The notes beneath the pieces were generated by a model. It did not search any database. It was not told the DNA's origin and worked only from the letters and a program-made list of their open reading frames with translations. Shown here piece by piece: positions 11,706 to 25,659 of a stretch of DNA of 64,000 nt. The stretch's first letter is position 1. The number at the start of each line of letters is the position of its first letter. Origin of the DNA: Sclerurus mexicanus. Its lineage: Eukaryota; Chordata; Aves; Passeriformes; Furnariidae. Location: assembly GCA_013396755.1 (NCBI GenBank), contig VWZF01005468.1:1-64000 (forward strand), in the 5' to 3' direction. Made by a program: the position numbers and the translations under genes.

Positions 11706-13282
11706 TTAACTTGGCATTGTTTCAGAGGAATTTCACATCCAGTAACTCAAATGAATTATTTCGGGAACTCACAGGAAACCTGAGAAATACAAATTTATTT
11801 CTCCTGCAATCAGCACCAACTGGCCATGCGGCCTGACAGTGACTGATGGCATATGTAAGCTCCAGAGACCAGTGAAATGCTGCTCATTTAGGGGCTTAAA
11901 TCATTACTCACTGCAGAGATCTGCTGTAAGTGAACTGGCTTCCCAAATAGTAGCTCATCCATCCATTAAGTTTCCAGTAGTTTGAAATCCAGTTTGCTAA
12001 CTTTATTCTCTCCATTCCTCCCCCATGGCTTCTCAGAGCAAATCACACCTCATTTACAAGGCAGCCACCAGATGCCGAGCTAAGCTGACACACTTTTGCT
12101 GGGGTGATTTGAAGCCGGGGGAAGGCGCAGCCAGCCAGCCCAGCGAGTCATCCCGTTTTCCTGCGCCAAGGTTTCGCAAGATGGGCCATGCTTTGCGGCA
12201 CACAGCAGGGATTAAGTTTGCTTACAGTGCTCTGCTGGAGCAGCTGACAGATAGCAGATCGCTGAGAGACTCTTTGGATTGAGAAGGTGCCCGCTTGAAA
12301 AGAGGTCTAAGAGAAGCATAGAAATCAGGACTGGTGGGCAGGAGAGGGGAGACAGGCAGCGGTAGGAGCAGACTTGGTAGTGCCACACTCTCAGCTTGGG
12401 GTGAGATGGACAGGATGCAGCTCTCAGGGCTTGCTCCAGTGGTTCCCCTGCCACAGCTGTTTCTGTTTTGCTTTTGGGGGCATCACCGGGTTATTTCTCC
12501 AGGGAAACTGCTCCCTGTTTCCTATCAGCATGGCAAAACTGCTTGTTGTGGAAACCAACTTGTTATCCTCCCTACAGCTCTCATCAAACTCATCACAGAG
12601 ACAGAAGGACTGGTATTCCCTGCAGAGGCAAGAACTCAAAAATAAGATCTGCTCAAGCAATTCGTGATTTAGGGCACACCAGCTACCCATGGTGCCAGAG
12701 AGGTGCAGCTCAGGTGCTCTTGTCTCTCCAAGTCAGCCCCAGCTGGGCACGGACATGGGACTCTCTCAGCTCTTTGGCTCCTTTCTGGAGCCTCAGAGCA
12801 GTGCTGGGGTTTCTAGTCAGGCTTTGGAGCTGATCTCAAGCAGCCCCTGCAGAGAGGACAGAATGGAGAACGGCAGTCCAGGGACAAGGCTGTGTCCCTG
12901 CTCTGCAGCCAGTGCTCCTCTCAAGGACCTGGTGTCCAGCACAAAGAAACACTTTGCCCCAGAAGCCTGTCAGCCTCTGACAGGTGGGGCTTTGGTTTTT
13001 CATCTTTAGAGTTGTCCAGCAGAGTTACAAGAAAAGTCTTGGGGATGCAAGCACTGGATTGCTTTGACCCTTGGAAAATCACATCCTTAAATAATGCATT
13101 TTTACCCCATACTTGACTACATACATACTGTGTTATTAAAAGCCTACAAAGGGCTCTGCATGGGGTGGAGAAGTGCCACCTATCCACAATGCCCAGCATC
13201 AAACCCCGCTGCTCAGCTCGAGGGACACTGCTGAGGTGATAGGGACCAGCTGGTACCTACTCGCTCTGGGGTCTCTGTCTTA
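11706..13282. other. Intergenic, nothing recognised
   Basis: Several overlapping frames of 80-121 codons lie at 12334-12833 on the + strand with shadows on the other strand. None has a recognisable domain or convincing splice context. Confidence 0.5.
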
Positions 13283-13665
13283 GAATCACAGAGTGGCTTT
13301 GATTGGAAGGGACCTTAAAGGTCATGTAGTTCCAACCCTCCTGCCATGGGCAGGTATGCCTTCCACTAGAATAGGTTGCTCAGAGCTCCATCCAACCTGG
13401 CCTTGAATACTTCCAGGGATGGGGCATCTACAGCTTCTGTGGGCAACCTGTGCCAGGGCCTCACCACCCTCACAGTAAAGAATTCATTCCTAATATCTAA
13501 TATAAACCTGCGCTCTTATTTTTGAAGCTGTTCCCCTTTGTCCTGTCACTACTTTGAAAAAAGTCTCTCTTCATTTTTCTTGTGGCCTCCCTTCAGTTTA
13601 CAATCAGGTCACCCCAACACCTTCTCTTTCCCAGGCTGAAAAATCCCAATTCTCTCAGCCTTCGG
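13283..13665 (-). repeat. CR1 3' portion, minus strand
   Basis: The + strand runs AATCACAGAGTGGCTTTGAT, AAGGGACCTTAAAGGTCATG, GTTGCTCAGAGCTCCATCCA, TTGTCCTGTCACTAC and CCCAGGCTGAAAAATCCCAA. This is the 3' untranslated region and the end of ORF2 of CR1 in antisense. It is 5'-truncated, as is usual for this LINE. Confidence 0.92.
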
Positions 13666-14993
13666 GAAACAATGCTGGCCCAGGATTGGGAGGTCAGACA
13701 CAGGGGCTCCCAGGCTCCTACTATTGCCCATGCCTCGGTTAATACTTTCAGTGCAAAGGTACGGGGAGCTCTGCATGTTTAGCTACCTGCAACCAGAGTT
13801 AGCCAGAGGGTGACAAAGCTCCTGCCCTGCACCTGCCTCTCAGGCAGCCCTACAAACCCCCTACAAGCATGGCTGAAGGAGAACTAGTTGTCTCTATTTC
13901 AGAGGCTGGAGTAGTAGTCCCTCCACCTCTGCTTTCGTCATCCCAGGGTCACTCTGTCGGAGTTAGACTCTTTCTGGTTGCAGGGGGAGTTTTTGCACAT
14001 GAGTGTGGCTCTCAGGCAGGGACCCTTGTGCTGCTGGGGCTGCCCGTCGTGGTGGGCTCCTGGGAGGCAGCCTGCAGACACACACTCCACCCTAAAAATT
14101 TCCAGCTGACTCGAGCAGTTTCAGTTTTTCCATCCCATATTCTGCTCAAGTCATAGCAGTATTGATGATATCGCAGGGTGGAGAGACATGACTGCGCTGC
14201 TCCTAGCACTATGCAGATGACTCCACCACATTATCAGCTGAACTTCTCCGGGATTTTTTTTTTTTCTTCTTTTGTTTGGCCACCAAATACCAGAAGTCTT
14301 TTTCCAGAAAAAAAAAAAAAAGCCATTTTCTTTGCAGTTAAATTGCAATAAACCCACATCAAGCAAATGCTAGAAAGCAAAGCGGACCAAAAGGCAGCTC
14401 TTCCAATGGTCCTACTGGTATGATAAAATCCCAGGCGGACAGTGGTTTTTAAAAATCCCCTCTTCATTCCAGTGTCACCGTGGGAGTCAGGGTGGGCCAT
14501 CAGGCAGAGCTAAGGGCATCACAATCTTGAAAGAAGTGTGAGTGTCATGTAAAGCCGCAGGGGCTTTATTTTCCAGCACTAACCAGCCTCTCTGCCCAGA
14601 TCTACACTGATTTTGTAGATGGTGAGTGAGCAACTGGTGAGTCATAACCACAAATACCATTTATCCACTAGCAAAATTAGCCTGCCAGGATTAATGCAAC
14701 CATGGAAAAATTAGTGGAGGAAGTAGAAAAATAACTGGGAGAATCTTCTCCTGAAAGACGGGAAAGTGGGCATGAAACCTGGCAAAGCACAGCACAAACC
14801 ACTTGAGATTTGATGGTACCTCAGTGCTAGGTCTCTTAGAGGTACCACCATGATGCACCATTAAAGCAGGATGGTACACCAGCTCGGAGGAGTGGCCCAC
14901 TTTCCCCTCTGTCCCAGCCTGCCCAGCCATGTTGGTGGGCTCGCTCCTATCAGGACTCATACAGCTTTTGGTGTCCATGGGAGCTGCCAAGCA
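13666..14993. other. Intergenic with T- and A-runs
   Basis: Contains a T-run at about 14254-14265 and an A-run at about 14310-14322, facing each other about 45 bp apart, which gives a weak hairpin potential. No gene is recognised. Confidence 0.5.
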
Positions 14994-15210
14994 CAGAATC
15001 AACTAGGTTGGAAAAGACCTCTGAGATCACCGAGTCCAACCTTTGACTTAACACCACCTTGTCTACTAGACCATGGGAGTAAGTGCCACATCCAGTCTCT
15101 TCTTAAATACCTCCAGGGATGGTGACTCCACCACCTCCCTGGGCAGCCCATTCCAATGCCCAATCACTCAAAAATTACTTCCTAATGTCTAACCCAAACC
15201 TCCTGGAGCC
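14994..15210 (-). repeat. CR1 3' portion, minus strand
   Basis: Reads CAGAATCAACTAGGTTGGAA, then GTCTACTAGACCATGGGAGT and CTCCACCACCTCCCTGGGCA. It is the same subfamily type as the copy at 10220 and closely parallels that copy's first 200 bp. Confidence 0.92.
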
Positions 15211-17742
15211 AAGAGTATTCAAGAGCAAACCTAACCGTGGACAGATTTCCCATCACTTTGGTCTTTAGATCAGGACTGGAAAATGTCACAGATTGATGAT
15301 AGCCTGTGGCATTAAGAGAAGAGAAACCCCCGCTTGCACCACGGCTGTCTCCCTGCTCGCTCGCTGTCTGCCTTCGGTTGACCTAGTTGAGTCACAGGGA
15401 CATGGCGAGCGAGAGACATCCTGCACTGTGGTTGGCACTGACGCTGCCTGGGGAGAAAGAGGGGCTTCTCCAGGGGGTCACTGCCTGCCCCATGGAGGCG
15501 GAGGGAGCAGGGGCAAGAGGCGAGTGCCCTGAGGTAGGGCCGGCTCTTGCTTACATCGGTGTCATGCCAGCCTGTTCCCCGTGCTACAGTCCCAAAGGAA
15601 AAGCTGACTTTTCTGATTTGTCTTCCTCTTGCCACAGTGAAGGGTGTCGCTGATGGCTCTCTCCCAGCTGATGTGTGGGAGAGACAGCACAAGCTGAAGA
15701 CATGGGGCAGTGAGGAAGGGAGCCAGGTTCTGGGTGAGCACCTGGCTGGGTGCTGACCCCCAGTTCAGACATGGTAAGCATGATCAGATATGTGTTCACT
15801 GCTTGCAAGTGCTTTCCTTGCTTGTTTTCAAAGAAAATATACCCATGTGTTGAGCCATTGCTTGGTGTCTTATCTGATCATTGTCCCCCCATGGAGCCCA
15901 TCCCAGGCAGCCTCGGGGAGCCCTGTGGGGGCAGGACACGTGTTTGACCTCCTCCCGAGGCTGCCGAACTCGGGGCAGCAGAAGGCAGATGCTGCTGCCA
16001 CTGCCTGTGGCCCGCTCAGCAACCCCCAGGCACAGAAAGCCTTTCCTGGGAAAAAATACAGATTTATTGATATTCTTTGTACTAAACGTTGCTCAGAACT
16101 GCAACAGAAAGCCTGAGGCTTCTTCTTTTTTTTTTTTTTTTCTTCCCTCTGAAGTGTCTTTTTTTTCTGTGCACAGGCTTTTTTTTTTGGAGGAAAGGTG
16201 ATCAAAAAGAAAAAGCTTCCCCACATCAGAAAGCTGGATTCAGGGCCAGAAAGGAGTGTTAGGAGCGGGACCTGCAGGGAAGGGCTGATGAGCTGAGACT
16301 GGAGACAAGTTCAGCTTGATACATGCCAGGGGAGCATCCCTGGGGCCAGCTGAGGCCTCTCTAGCTATAAAGGTGTCAGGGCTGGGGCTCCTTCCGTTCA
16401 GAGGTTTGCCCCAAGCAGAGTCAGGACAGCGAGGCTTCACTTTACCTCTGAGGTGCCACAGGTGGGGTACAGGTGACCCCCAGCAGCCGTGCCCTGATGC
16501 TGACATGTTTCCACATGAGCTGGTGGGTCTGGCCACCGCAGCTCCCTCCCTGTGCAGGGCAGGCACCATGAAAGGAGAAGAGATGCTGTAAAAAACAAGG
16601 TAATCTGGGGCTCTTTCTCCCATCCCCAGCCATGAAGGGAGCATGTTGGGAAGGAAAAGTCATCTTATGGGAATAAGCCATCTTGCTCAGATCTGAGTTA
16701 TCTGTTGTATCTGTACTGAAGATGCAACTGAAAAAATTAGTCTTTTTAGGTTTGAAGAAGCTGTATATGCTAAAAAAGGAAAGAATCCCCAAACACTAGA
16801 TGAGGAGGAGATGATTTAACAAGACAGAGATGTTATCAAATTCCTGAGTTATAACTTGCTGTTTTTGCAGTCATGTGGTGAAAATATTTAAGAGCTGTCT
16901 GCAGTGAAGATATTTAAGAGCTATTTGGTGTTAGTGTGGGAGTCTGTCTGGAGGGCTGTACCTATCTGAAGAAAAATGAAAGAGAGCAAGTGCTCCAAGT
17001 ATCTGTTTCACATATGAACTCTGGTGGATGGAGAGGGAGAGGACACTGCTGGGAGTGCCTGTGGTCACACACTGCCTGAGTTATGGCATCTGCTGTGTTG
17101 ACAAACCAGGAAACATTCCCTGTCTGCCAAGCAAAGAGGGTGATCAGCCAAAGGCACATGGGGCTCATTACCGGATGCTGGGAAGAGCCTTCTGAGATTA
17201 TACAGGACTTACTGTGGGCTGTCTGTGCAAAGGAGCAAACAGGGGAAAAAGATTGATCAAGGTGGGAAAGCAGAGGGAAAAGGGGACAAAAGGGACTGCT
17301 CAGATGCCTGTCTGAGCATGCCCTGTATCTGGTCACTCTGGCATGTCCCATCGGCTTTCTAAACTCTCTTCAGATGGTTCCCTGGTGAGAGTCGTGTGTG
17401 GAGGTTGGAATGCCAGTGGCAGGAGGGACACCTTGGGGCAAAGCAGCCTGTGTGCCAGGATAGCAGCTCCCAGAGAGACTGGGGTGTGCGTGGGTTTGTT
17501 GGTGTGTACAATGGCTAGCAAACAGTAAGCCGGGCCAGCTAGAAACCAGGATAAAAGGCTCGGGAGACAGGAGGATAGACTGGAAAGACTGTATGTCTAA
17601 GACCAGCAGGTGAAGGAATTCATATGTTTTGCTACAGGCTTTCATCCTAATAAGCCAGACAGGGGAAGAGCATGGGGCCACTCGTGCTGCTTGTGTGAGG
17701 ACTGTGCATTTTCTGCCTGTGCTGATCTGTGTGGCTGACTGT
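15211..17742. other. Intergenic with a poly-T tract and a short direct repeat
   Basis: A T-rich run (about 16120-16195) and a near-duplicate ATATTTAAGAGCT block (about 16883-16896 and 16909-16922) are the only structures seen. Open frames in 15312-16226 overlap on both strands and are not called. Confidence 0.5.
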
Positions 17743-17776
17743 GAATATATATATATATGTATACACACACATACAT
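17743..17776. repeat. (TA)n / (CA)n compound microsatellite
   Basis: An ATATATATATATAT run passes into TGTATACACACACATACA, a short compound dinucleotide repeat. Confidence 0.85.
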
Positions 17777-19040
17777 TGTGGGTGTATATACAGGTTCTGT
17801 GTATGCACATTGAGTCCTGCTGCTGGCTGGGCCCAGGGAGTCAGAGCTGCAGCAGCCCTACCTCCATCGGGCTGCCAGTGGGACACTGCTATGAACCCAT
17901 ACCTGTTTGCCTGCCTAAAGAGAAGCGTCCCCTCTCAAGCTCTCCCAGGGTGTTAGAAGAGTGCTGGCTGCAGGCAAGGATGCCCCAAACATGCCCCTGG
18001 AGCCCAACCATGTCTGTGCGTCCACTGGAGAAACTAGGCTGAGCTGTTTATATTGCACTTAAGGACCAGTGAAAGTGGCGGGTGGAGAAGAAAACAAACA
18101 GAGGTCAGCTGCAAACATCACTGGTGAAGGGCGGACTGCTCAGCCTCCTTGGGTTTTGTCCTGCTGGACCCCTTGAACTTCTGCCCGTGACTTCGGGGCT
18201 GACAGCGTGACGGCTGCATGGGACGGGCAGGCACCTCTGGAGTCTCTGGGGGCTCTGGTGGCAACCACAGCCTGTGCTGTTACCCCTGCTTTAAAGCCTG
18301 CCGGGGAGCATGAGCGCTGCTGTGTGTAATACAGAGAAAGCCTCTGGCCAGGGTTAGTCATCTCGGTGCTGCCTCGCACCGCCCGGACGGGCTCTGTGGA
18401 GTGGCTGGACAGACTCATCTGTGGAGCCCCTGCCCGTCCACGGCACTCGTGGGCTGCTCCGACAAGTGCGAGTGGCCTCCTGCCAGCCACAGCACAGCCC
18501 CGGGCAAAGGGGGCCTGGCTGCGTGTTTTATGGTTGTAGGAGAATTAGCAGCTGGGAAATATTTCCTATCCCTGCTGTGTTGTGGGTTTATGTCATGAAG
18601 ATAGTTCACTCAGCTGATGGAAACCCTCAAGGGGTCAAGGACTGCCGGAATTTTGGAGATCTGGACCTTTTCTCATCTCACCCAAAAGTAAAAGTTTAAG
18701 CCTACGGAAACGCTGTTGTGACAGGAACTTTTCAATCATTCATTCAAGCCGCACCAAGATAATTCAGTGTTTTGCAAAGAAAAGGAATAAAAAGAGAAAA
18801 CTGAGCAGGTTGTTTCTGTGTGATGTGTTAAAACAGAGACTGGCACAAGACCCCAGAAACTTTCCTCCTGCAGGGTCCAGAGAAGTGAATGGTGATGCTG
18901 CCAGGAAAATCTCCAACAGGACATGTGTGAGACTGAGGTAGTGTCAGGACAGTTTAAAATAGTTTCAGATGGACATTTTCTAATAATGGAAATAATGTTA
19001 AGCTGGGTACAAGTGCTATATTTGGTGCTTTTTACAGGGA
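17777..19040. other. Intergenic, with a modest CpG-richer patch near 18180-18510
   Basis: By eye, about 18 CpG dinucleotides fall in roughly 330 bp (18180-18510), more than in the surroundings. No splice sites or coding domain accompany the patch. It could be a weak unmethylated element or chance. Confidence 0.4.
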
Positions 19041-19420
19041 ATAAAGTTGATTTAATTGCTGATGAAGTGGTCAGGTCTTAAGGACTAGTGACCATGATCT
19101 GATTGTAGTCGGTATGAGCAAACAGAAGGCAGCCCCAGAGAGTAATACAGCTACTAGAAATTTCAATAGAGCTAATATAAGTTAGGGGAAATTATGAGCC
19201 AAACTGACCATGTGGAAAAAACAATAACTAAATGACTGTGAATGGAAAGTTAAAGAGCTCTTTAAGAATTATTGAAGAAACAGTGAAGGAAACAATTTAG
19301 CCAGAAGCTTAACGTGGCAGCTGCTAGAAATAAGAAAACAATATTCAGAAAACATGAAAAGGAAAGAGTTCATAATGTTCACGAGGGAGAGGCTATAAAG
19401 CATCATGCTGGCCAATTTGC
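19041..19420 (+). repeat. Ancient CR1/L3-type LINE ORF2 fragment, sense
   Basis: The + strand AGTGACCATGATCTGATTG translates as SDHDLI, matching the SDH motif that ends the endonuclease domain of CR1/L3 LINEs. It is followed by a degraded frame resembling the endonuclease-RT linker (ATRNFNRAN near 19155, NLARS near 19300). Stops and frameshifts interrupt it, so it is an old copy. Confidence 0.55.
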
Positions 19421-21329
19421 TTTTGTTGACGCCAGATCTTGATTCAGTCTCTGCAGCTCCATAACTTAAGGACTAACCTTTGCTGCTGATGAGAGGCACG
19501 TGAAACAGTATTGAATGCATGCTTCCTGACTAGCAAAGGATGCTAAAACACCAACCCAGTAAACACTGGCAAAGGGATGAAGTGGCTTAAGTAGAAAATG
19601 GCACTGCACATGGGTCTTTCTCTCTGGGCTTGGCTGGGTCAGGAACAGTCTAACCCTTTTTCACCTCTGTAATGCGACAGTTTGGAGTAAATGAGAAGGA
19701 ATCGCCACTGACTAAAATGCACAAGTCACAGCAAGACAGAGGCTGGGGTTTGCTGACACAGGTGTTGCGAGGTTCAGCCTATCTCTGTCCCAGAAAAATC
19801 ACCAGCTCTGAACTCCCCCTCTCCTTACTTCAGTCTCTGCTTGCCCACCACCCATCTGCTCATGCTTCAGCTGCTTAAGGGAGATAATAAAGCTAATGAA
19901 AGGTAGTACCTCTGCCTCCAAATCTTTCCCAAAACACTGCTTGCCATTCCTATCATCATGTTTAAAGGAAGTCATCAGGTTAGAAGCCCACAGGAAGGAT
20001 CAAGAGCTTCAACAAAACCTCATTTTCAGGAGGGTTGACTTTGGGAGCATCTTTGCTGGTCAAAAAAACTTCCACAGGGGTGATGAGGGGAAGCAGACAG
20101 TTCAATGGTGACAGTGCCAGATAGGCAAGAGAAACCACTTCCTTAATCCAGAGTAGAGCTATATCTGAGGCATCATGGTCTTCATGACCCCCTCAGGGGT
20201 TTCTAACACCTCAAGAATGAATGGGAGTGGAGCTGGCTAAACCAGCTGAATGTCTCAATGTCATGTAGAATTAAGTAGAATTATTTCTTCTTTTTCATAG
20301 CTTGTTTATACTCTTTACCAGAAAAAATTTACTTGATATTCTCTCCTAGTATCTTACAGTATGATGGTGTGCTATGGTGGGATTTCTGACAAAGGAAGAA
20401 AGATGTGTGTGACTAAGCTCACCTCAACCTTTTAAAGGTACCACAATGAACGTTTAGCCCTACCCACTCAGCTGATAGCGTGGTAAAGGAAGACCACTCT
20501 GAGGAACAGAATAGCACAGTCCAGAGCGAAATACAGCGCTCAGGTCAAAGACCACCACCAGCAGTGGAAAATCTGTCACATCCAAAAAGGGACAGCAGCT
20601 GACCTTTGGAAACCTAACAACTCCAGTGTGAAATGCGGTGGCTGAGGAAATACTGACTTTGGCTTGCTGGGAAGGCTGCACCGCTGCCCCTCAGGGCTGT
20701 GCTGAAAACCACAACGCTGACGTTAAAAACCACCCTTAAACACTCGGCTCTTCCCCAGTCAGTGCACCCACTTACAGATGCCACCTAGCCTGGCTCCAAG
20801 AAATGCTGCTGACACTGTCACTGAGGCAGGTCCTAATCCTGCCTGGCTTTGCTGTGCCCAAATGCAGCTGGTGCTCAGCATTGTGTCCTCTAGGAAATAG
20901 CCATCTCTTGGCCTAAAGACTGTGACCACCAGAAAAATGACTATGCACAGCAGTGAGGCACCAGCAGCTGCTGGAAGTGTGCCCTGGGGACCACTGCTCA
21001 TCCTCCTGCTCCCATAAAGCAGCTTCCTCAGAAAACTCCCAACACAGCACGGTTGGATGAGGCACGGTGTGATTTACCTCACTGATGATGCTCCTCTTTA
21101 GGGATCTCTCCGTGAAATCCTGGCTCTGCCTAAATGTCAATATTTTCTTTTGCGATTTCGCAGCAATTTCACCATTTCTTTCTCTGTTTTATACTGCCAA
21201 AAGTAGCCTGACACATATATTCCTCCTTACTAGCTCGATGCCTTTACTGGCAGAAATCCTTGACACACACATCAGCGAAAGAGTGGCTATATGCAAGGAG
21301 CAAGAAAAAGCCGCATGGAAGTGAAATCA
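19421..21329. other. Intergenic, nothing recognised
   Basis: No gene, RNA or repeat could be supported in this 1.9 kb. Confidence 0.5.
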
Positions 21330-21400
21330 ATCACAGAATCATAGAATATCCTGAGCTGGAAGGGATCCACAAGCATCATCAAGTCCAACTCCTGAATTTT
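21330..21400 (-). repeat. CR1-like 3'-end fragment, minus strand
   Basis: Reads CACAGAATCATAGAATATCC, then GAGCTGGAAGGGATCCACAA and ATCATCAAGTCCAACTCCTG. This variant 3' end belongs to the CR1 family in antisense. Confidence 0.8.
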
Positions 21401-24400
21401 TACAAGGCCTCCCCACCCGCCACATCCGAGAATAACCTTTCAGCTCAGATTCCTATCTATATTTTAGCTTATCTATATTTTATTCATATCTGATATTTTA
21501 GCAAAGGACTATATCATATTTTTCCACTTTAGGTTGAACTGAGCAACTAAAATCATTCAGGAATCAACAGATTCTTGATGTGCTAAAAGTGAAAGACGTT
21601 GGTGTCTTTTACTTTGGTGATCAAGGGAGAGAGAGAGTTCACGTGGTTCAGAGACACCAGAGCAGGAGGCAACAAACTTTTTAGGCAAAATTCCTTGAAT
21701 TTGATAAATAAATCTGGCTTAGTTATAAAATACCTTATTTCTGGAGTGGACAGAGACATTAAAGAGCAGTAGCTGGGGCACACAAAAATCTTGCCCTTGT
21801 AACACTTTGCTTTTCTCGCTCTCCAAGGCTTCATTTGCTATTTTCTTTGCTATTTTCTCAACACAGTCAAAACTATTGCTGAAGGTGCAGTGAATGCCCA
21901 CAGCTACTCCTTTGTCCAAAATGTTTGCTTGCCCTGCAGACAACATGAGGTTTTGTTCTTGAAAATTCATACTGGTTGCTACTTATTTCCTTTTTCCTTC
22001 TAGATGTTTACAAACAGTTTAATTGGTTCTTCCACTGTTCTTCTGAGAAGTAAAGTTAAAATCTCCTGTATAATTCCCCAGTTCCTCCTTTTGCCAGGGT
22101 GAGAGCACTTTCCCAGGAAACAGGAGCTAAATCAAGGTGGCTGCCAGTGAGGGCTGCCAGTCCTTGGGCAAAGGTCCCTGCCCTGTGACTCCCACACATG
22201 GATGCTCCCCATGGGGCAGGGGCTGTGATCTGTGGTGGGGATGTTCTATGCCCTGTCCTGCTGGCTGGGGCACTGGCAGGCTGGGGCTCTGAGCTGCAGC
22301 TGCGTCCTGGTACAACCATGACAGGATTTAGCCCTGACTGTGACAAGCACTTTTTAACCAAGGCTTTTAAAACACTCCGCTCCCCAATTTGGGAAAGCCA
22401 GAAATGACAGCCTATAGTAAAAGATACTGGATTGCTTTCAAAAAGCTCCCAACAAAACCCAAAAAACCCAAACCAAAACAAAAAAGCCCACCAGCAAGTC
22501 ATACTACCAACTAATTCTGGTTTCCTTCAGCTTTTGCTGGAATAACATTTCTGCATGTGCCACCAAGAGGCATTTCTTTAGAAAAATTAACAAGACAACC
22601 GGAGCACCAACAGGTTCACGGAGCCCCAAAGCCATCCCAGCCTGCCTGCTCACTAGAATCGCATGATGACTGCAAAAGGTTGAGGCAAACCCCCAGAGAC
22701 TTCAGCTTTAAGGTCCCTGTGGAAGAGGAACCACAATAATTTTGGTAAATGCAGCAAATTCTGGCAAATGCTGGGTGAGCACAGCATGTCTGCGATGTCT
22801 CAAGATTCCAAAGGTTTCCTCTTGGAAGGAGAGCAGGGGCTCTGACAGCCACCAAGTGGCCTGCACTTGGGTTTCAATATGCAGGGCAGGAGGACAAGCT
22901 GAAAGAAATCAAAACCACAGAAGGTTCTGTGCATGGGTGTTTGTGATGCCCCTGAATGAGCTGTCCTCTTTCCTGTTTCGGATACAATGCCAGGGATGTT
23001 ACTTGAAATGCAGCTTTCGATCCTCCGTGCTGCCAGTGCTGCTAATGCAGGGTGAGCGACACTTGCACTGGGGGAGTACGGAAATGACAAGGCAACTTCA
23101 GAAGTACAGAAGCACAACCTTCACCCACCTTTTTTTCTTTCTTTTTTTTTTTTTTAAGAGTTTTAGAAACAAAACCAGTACAAAATCCAGAGATGGGGAG
23201 GGAGGAGATGGAGACGGGCAAGAGCCTGCACCTGGTTCAAAGGCATGTATGTAAAATGTGAGAATTACGGGGACACAAGAGTCTGGGACAGCTTAGCTCA
23301 GCATCCTGGCATTTTTGCAGCAACTACGCAGCGAGCAGCAAGCCCAAATTTCCTTTCCTGGAGAAAGCAGGTTGGGAGCACTCAGGGCAGACGAGCCCAG
23401 GCTGTCTGTGCTCCATAGAGGTGCTGTGACACACGGCAGTGCCTGCCCTTTCAGGAAGGCAGCCGTGGCCTGATGATTGTGCACTCTTGTTCTGTGGTTC
23501 CCTACTGAAACCCTGACACGTTCATTGGTAGGCTCTGCCAGACCTGCAGGTGGCTGCTTCTGCAGACACTCGTTGATGTTTGGTGCTACAGGTGGGACTG
23601 CAGGCACAGGGCAGCCCTGTCCCCATGCCCTCCTCTGTGCCCTCCAGCTGCAGTGTCAGCCATGGGGACTGCACGTGGTGAGGGTCTGGGGACACTGACG
23701 CTGAGCCATCCCCACAGCAGAGACCTCCAGGCACAAGGAGGCACTTGCTCAGGCATTGTGTCACCCCTCTGAGCCTGTTCTGCCCTGCCTGCAGGACTGG
23801 GACAGCTGGGTCCCAGCTTCCCAGCCACACCTGCTATCCATCTGCACTGCAGGTGTCTGAGATGTCCACCTGCAGTGGAAGAAGGACCCAGACCTGGATT
23901 TGTTCCCCACCAGAAAGCTGCTCTGAAGCCACATTTGAGATTTCCTCATCTCCAGAGTCTCTATGGGCTGTCCAAGCCCCTTATGGATGGACACCAGAGA
24001 TGAAAGTAGCATGAAGGTTTTTCTGGGGGCCTAGACATGACATTGCAGATCCATGGGAGCAGACAATTTTGTCCACGTCCCCCCAGTCCTAGCTAGCCTT
24101 CACAGCACATCAAGGTATTGCTTCACTCCTCTGCAGGGCTTGGCCAAGCCCGAGGCCAGTCGCGGCTGGTGCTGAGCCCAGTGAGGCTGTGTGACCCCTA
24201 AGTCCCAAAGTCCTGCCTCCAAACTCACACTCTGCATCCAAGGGAACTGCTCCGAGGCAGCACAAACCCTCCTTGCCATGGCTGCAGTTGTATTCCTGGT
24301 TAAGGAAGGTGGGTCAGGGTTGTTGCTGGGGTTTCCCATTGGGCTGGGGCTCTGTTGGGAGCTCCGGCACAGTGGGGAGAGTGGCAGCCAGTGGGAGGAG

Positions 24401-25626
24401 AACAAGAATTTCCAAGCAGTCAAAAGCCATTGGAACACATGAAAACAGAACCTTCTTCACTAAGTTTCCATGACCTGTGGTGTGTTCTCCAGATAAACAC
24501 CAGAGTGTATTCCTGACTCAATCCACCAGCCACCTGCAACTCAAGGTTATTGTTCAAGAGCAAGGATAGGGAGCATGGGGTGTCCTCGCAGCACACTGCC
24601 TACCCAGCTGCTGGACTACCCCCTTCATCTGGTTTATATTCATAGGAAATATCTTTGCCTACATGGAAAAACACAGGAAAAAACATTACACTTGCTTCCT
24701 TTGCATGCAGGTTACATACTTGTCAGGACATGTACCTTGTGACATGTTAAAAGAGCACATTTTGGGGAAGGGAAACTTTCTGACAACTCATCCCTGGAAG
24801 GTAGAGAGACAATAACACTCCCAAGGGCCTCAATCCTCACTGGGAAAGGCAGCACCTGACCTCAGTCGTGATACGGTAATGTGCAACAGAACAAATCTGG
24901 CAAAGAGAGCAGTGGAAAGAGCGATGCTGGACTGCCCCCAGAAAAGGACACGAAGCCTGTCACCCAAAATAAGCACAGGAGGTGCTCCCTGCTGCAGACA
25001 ACTGACATTTGGCAGCTCCATGTGTCACAAGCAAATGTCACAGGAAGACCAAGTGAAGGAGAGGTGTTTGTACCCTAAGGGACAGTCAGGAGACTTCAGG
25101 AGGGAAGCCTGGATGGCCTGGGAATGCCCCTCTCGGTGCCATGCCCTGGACTACAGGTTTTAGTGTGTGCAAAAAGCGATGTGTCCTGAGCAGTTGCCAT
25201 TTTCTCCATTCTAAGCTTTGTGCAGCATCCCATGGCTTTAAAATCAGAAGCTAAAGATGAAGAGAAAATGGAAGCACATATTTTCTCTCCAATTTCTTAT
25301 ACTATCCACCTGTCCCACGTCCCTTCCTATTCATTGCTTCTTGACAGAAAAGAGATTTCAGGACCATTATATGACGCTAACAAGGGAGGGAACCAGCTCT
25401 GTAAAACCCCACCTGAGGCTGAACAGAAAAGTGAGAGCTTTTGCTGACAAAAGACTGAGTGAAGACAAGCACTGTCCCCCCAGCTTTTCAGTATTGTTGG
25501 AAAGATCACATATCAAGACATCCACAGTTGAAGCTATGAAAATATAAACATATCTCCTTTCAAAGGCCCTGACTCAAAACTGAACTGGGATGCAATAAAT
25601 CAGCCCCCACATTCACACACAACACC
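21401..25626. other. Intergenic upstream of TNFSF4
   Basis: Contains an A/C-rich low-complexity patch (about 22449-22490) and T-rich runs (about 23128-23155). No CR1 or gene is recognised. The distal promoter of TNFSF4 may lie here, but I see no decisive motif. Confidence 0.5.

Positions 25627-25659
<33 letters not shown>

Noticed and set aside
14254..14322. T-run and A-run pair as a hairpin RNA gene
   Set aside because: Only homopolymer pairing is available, with no stable mixed-sequence stem as in a microRNA precursor.
22742..23254. 170-codon plus-strand frame
   Set aside because: Includes translation of a poly-T run and has no domain; chance frame.
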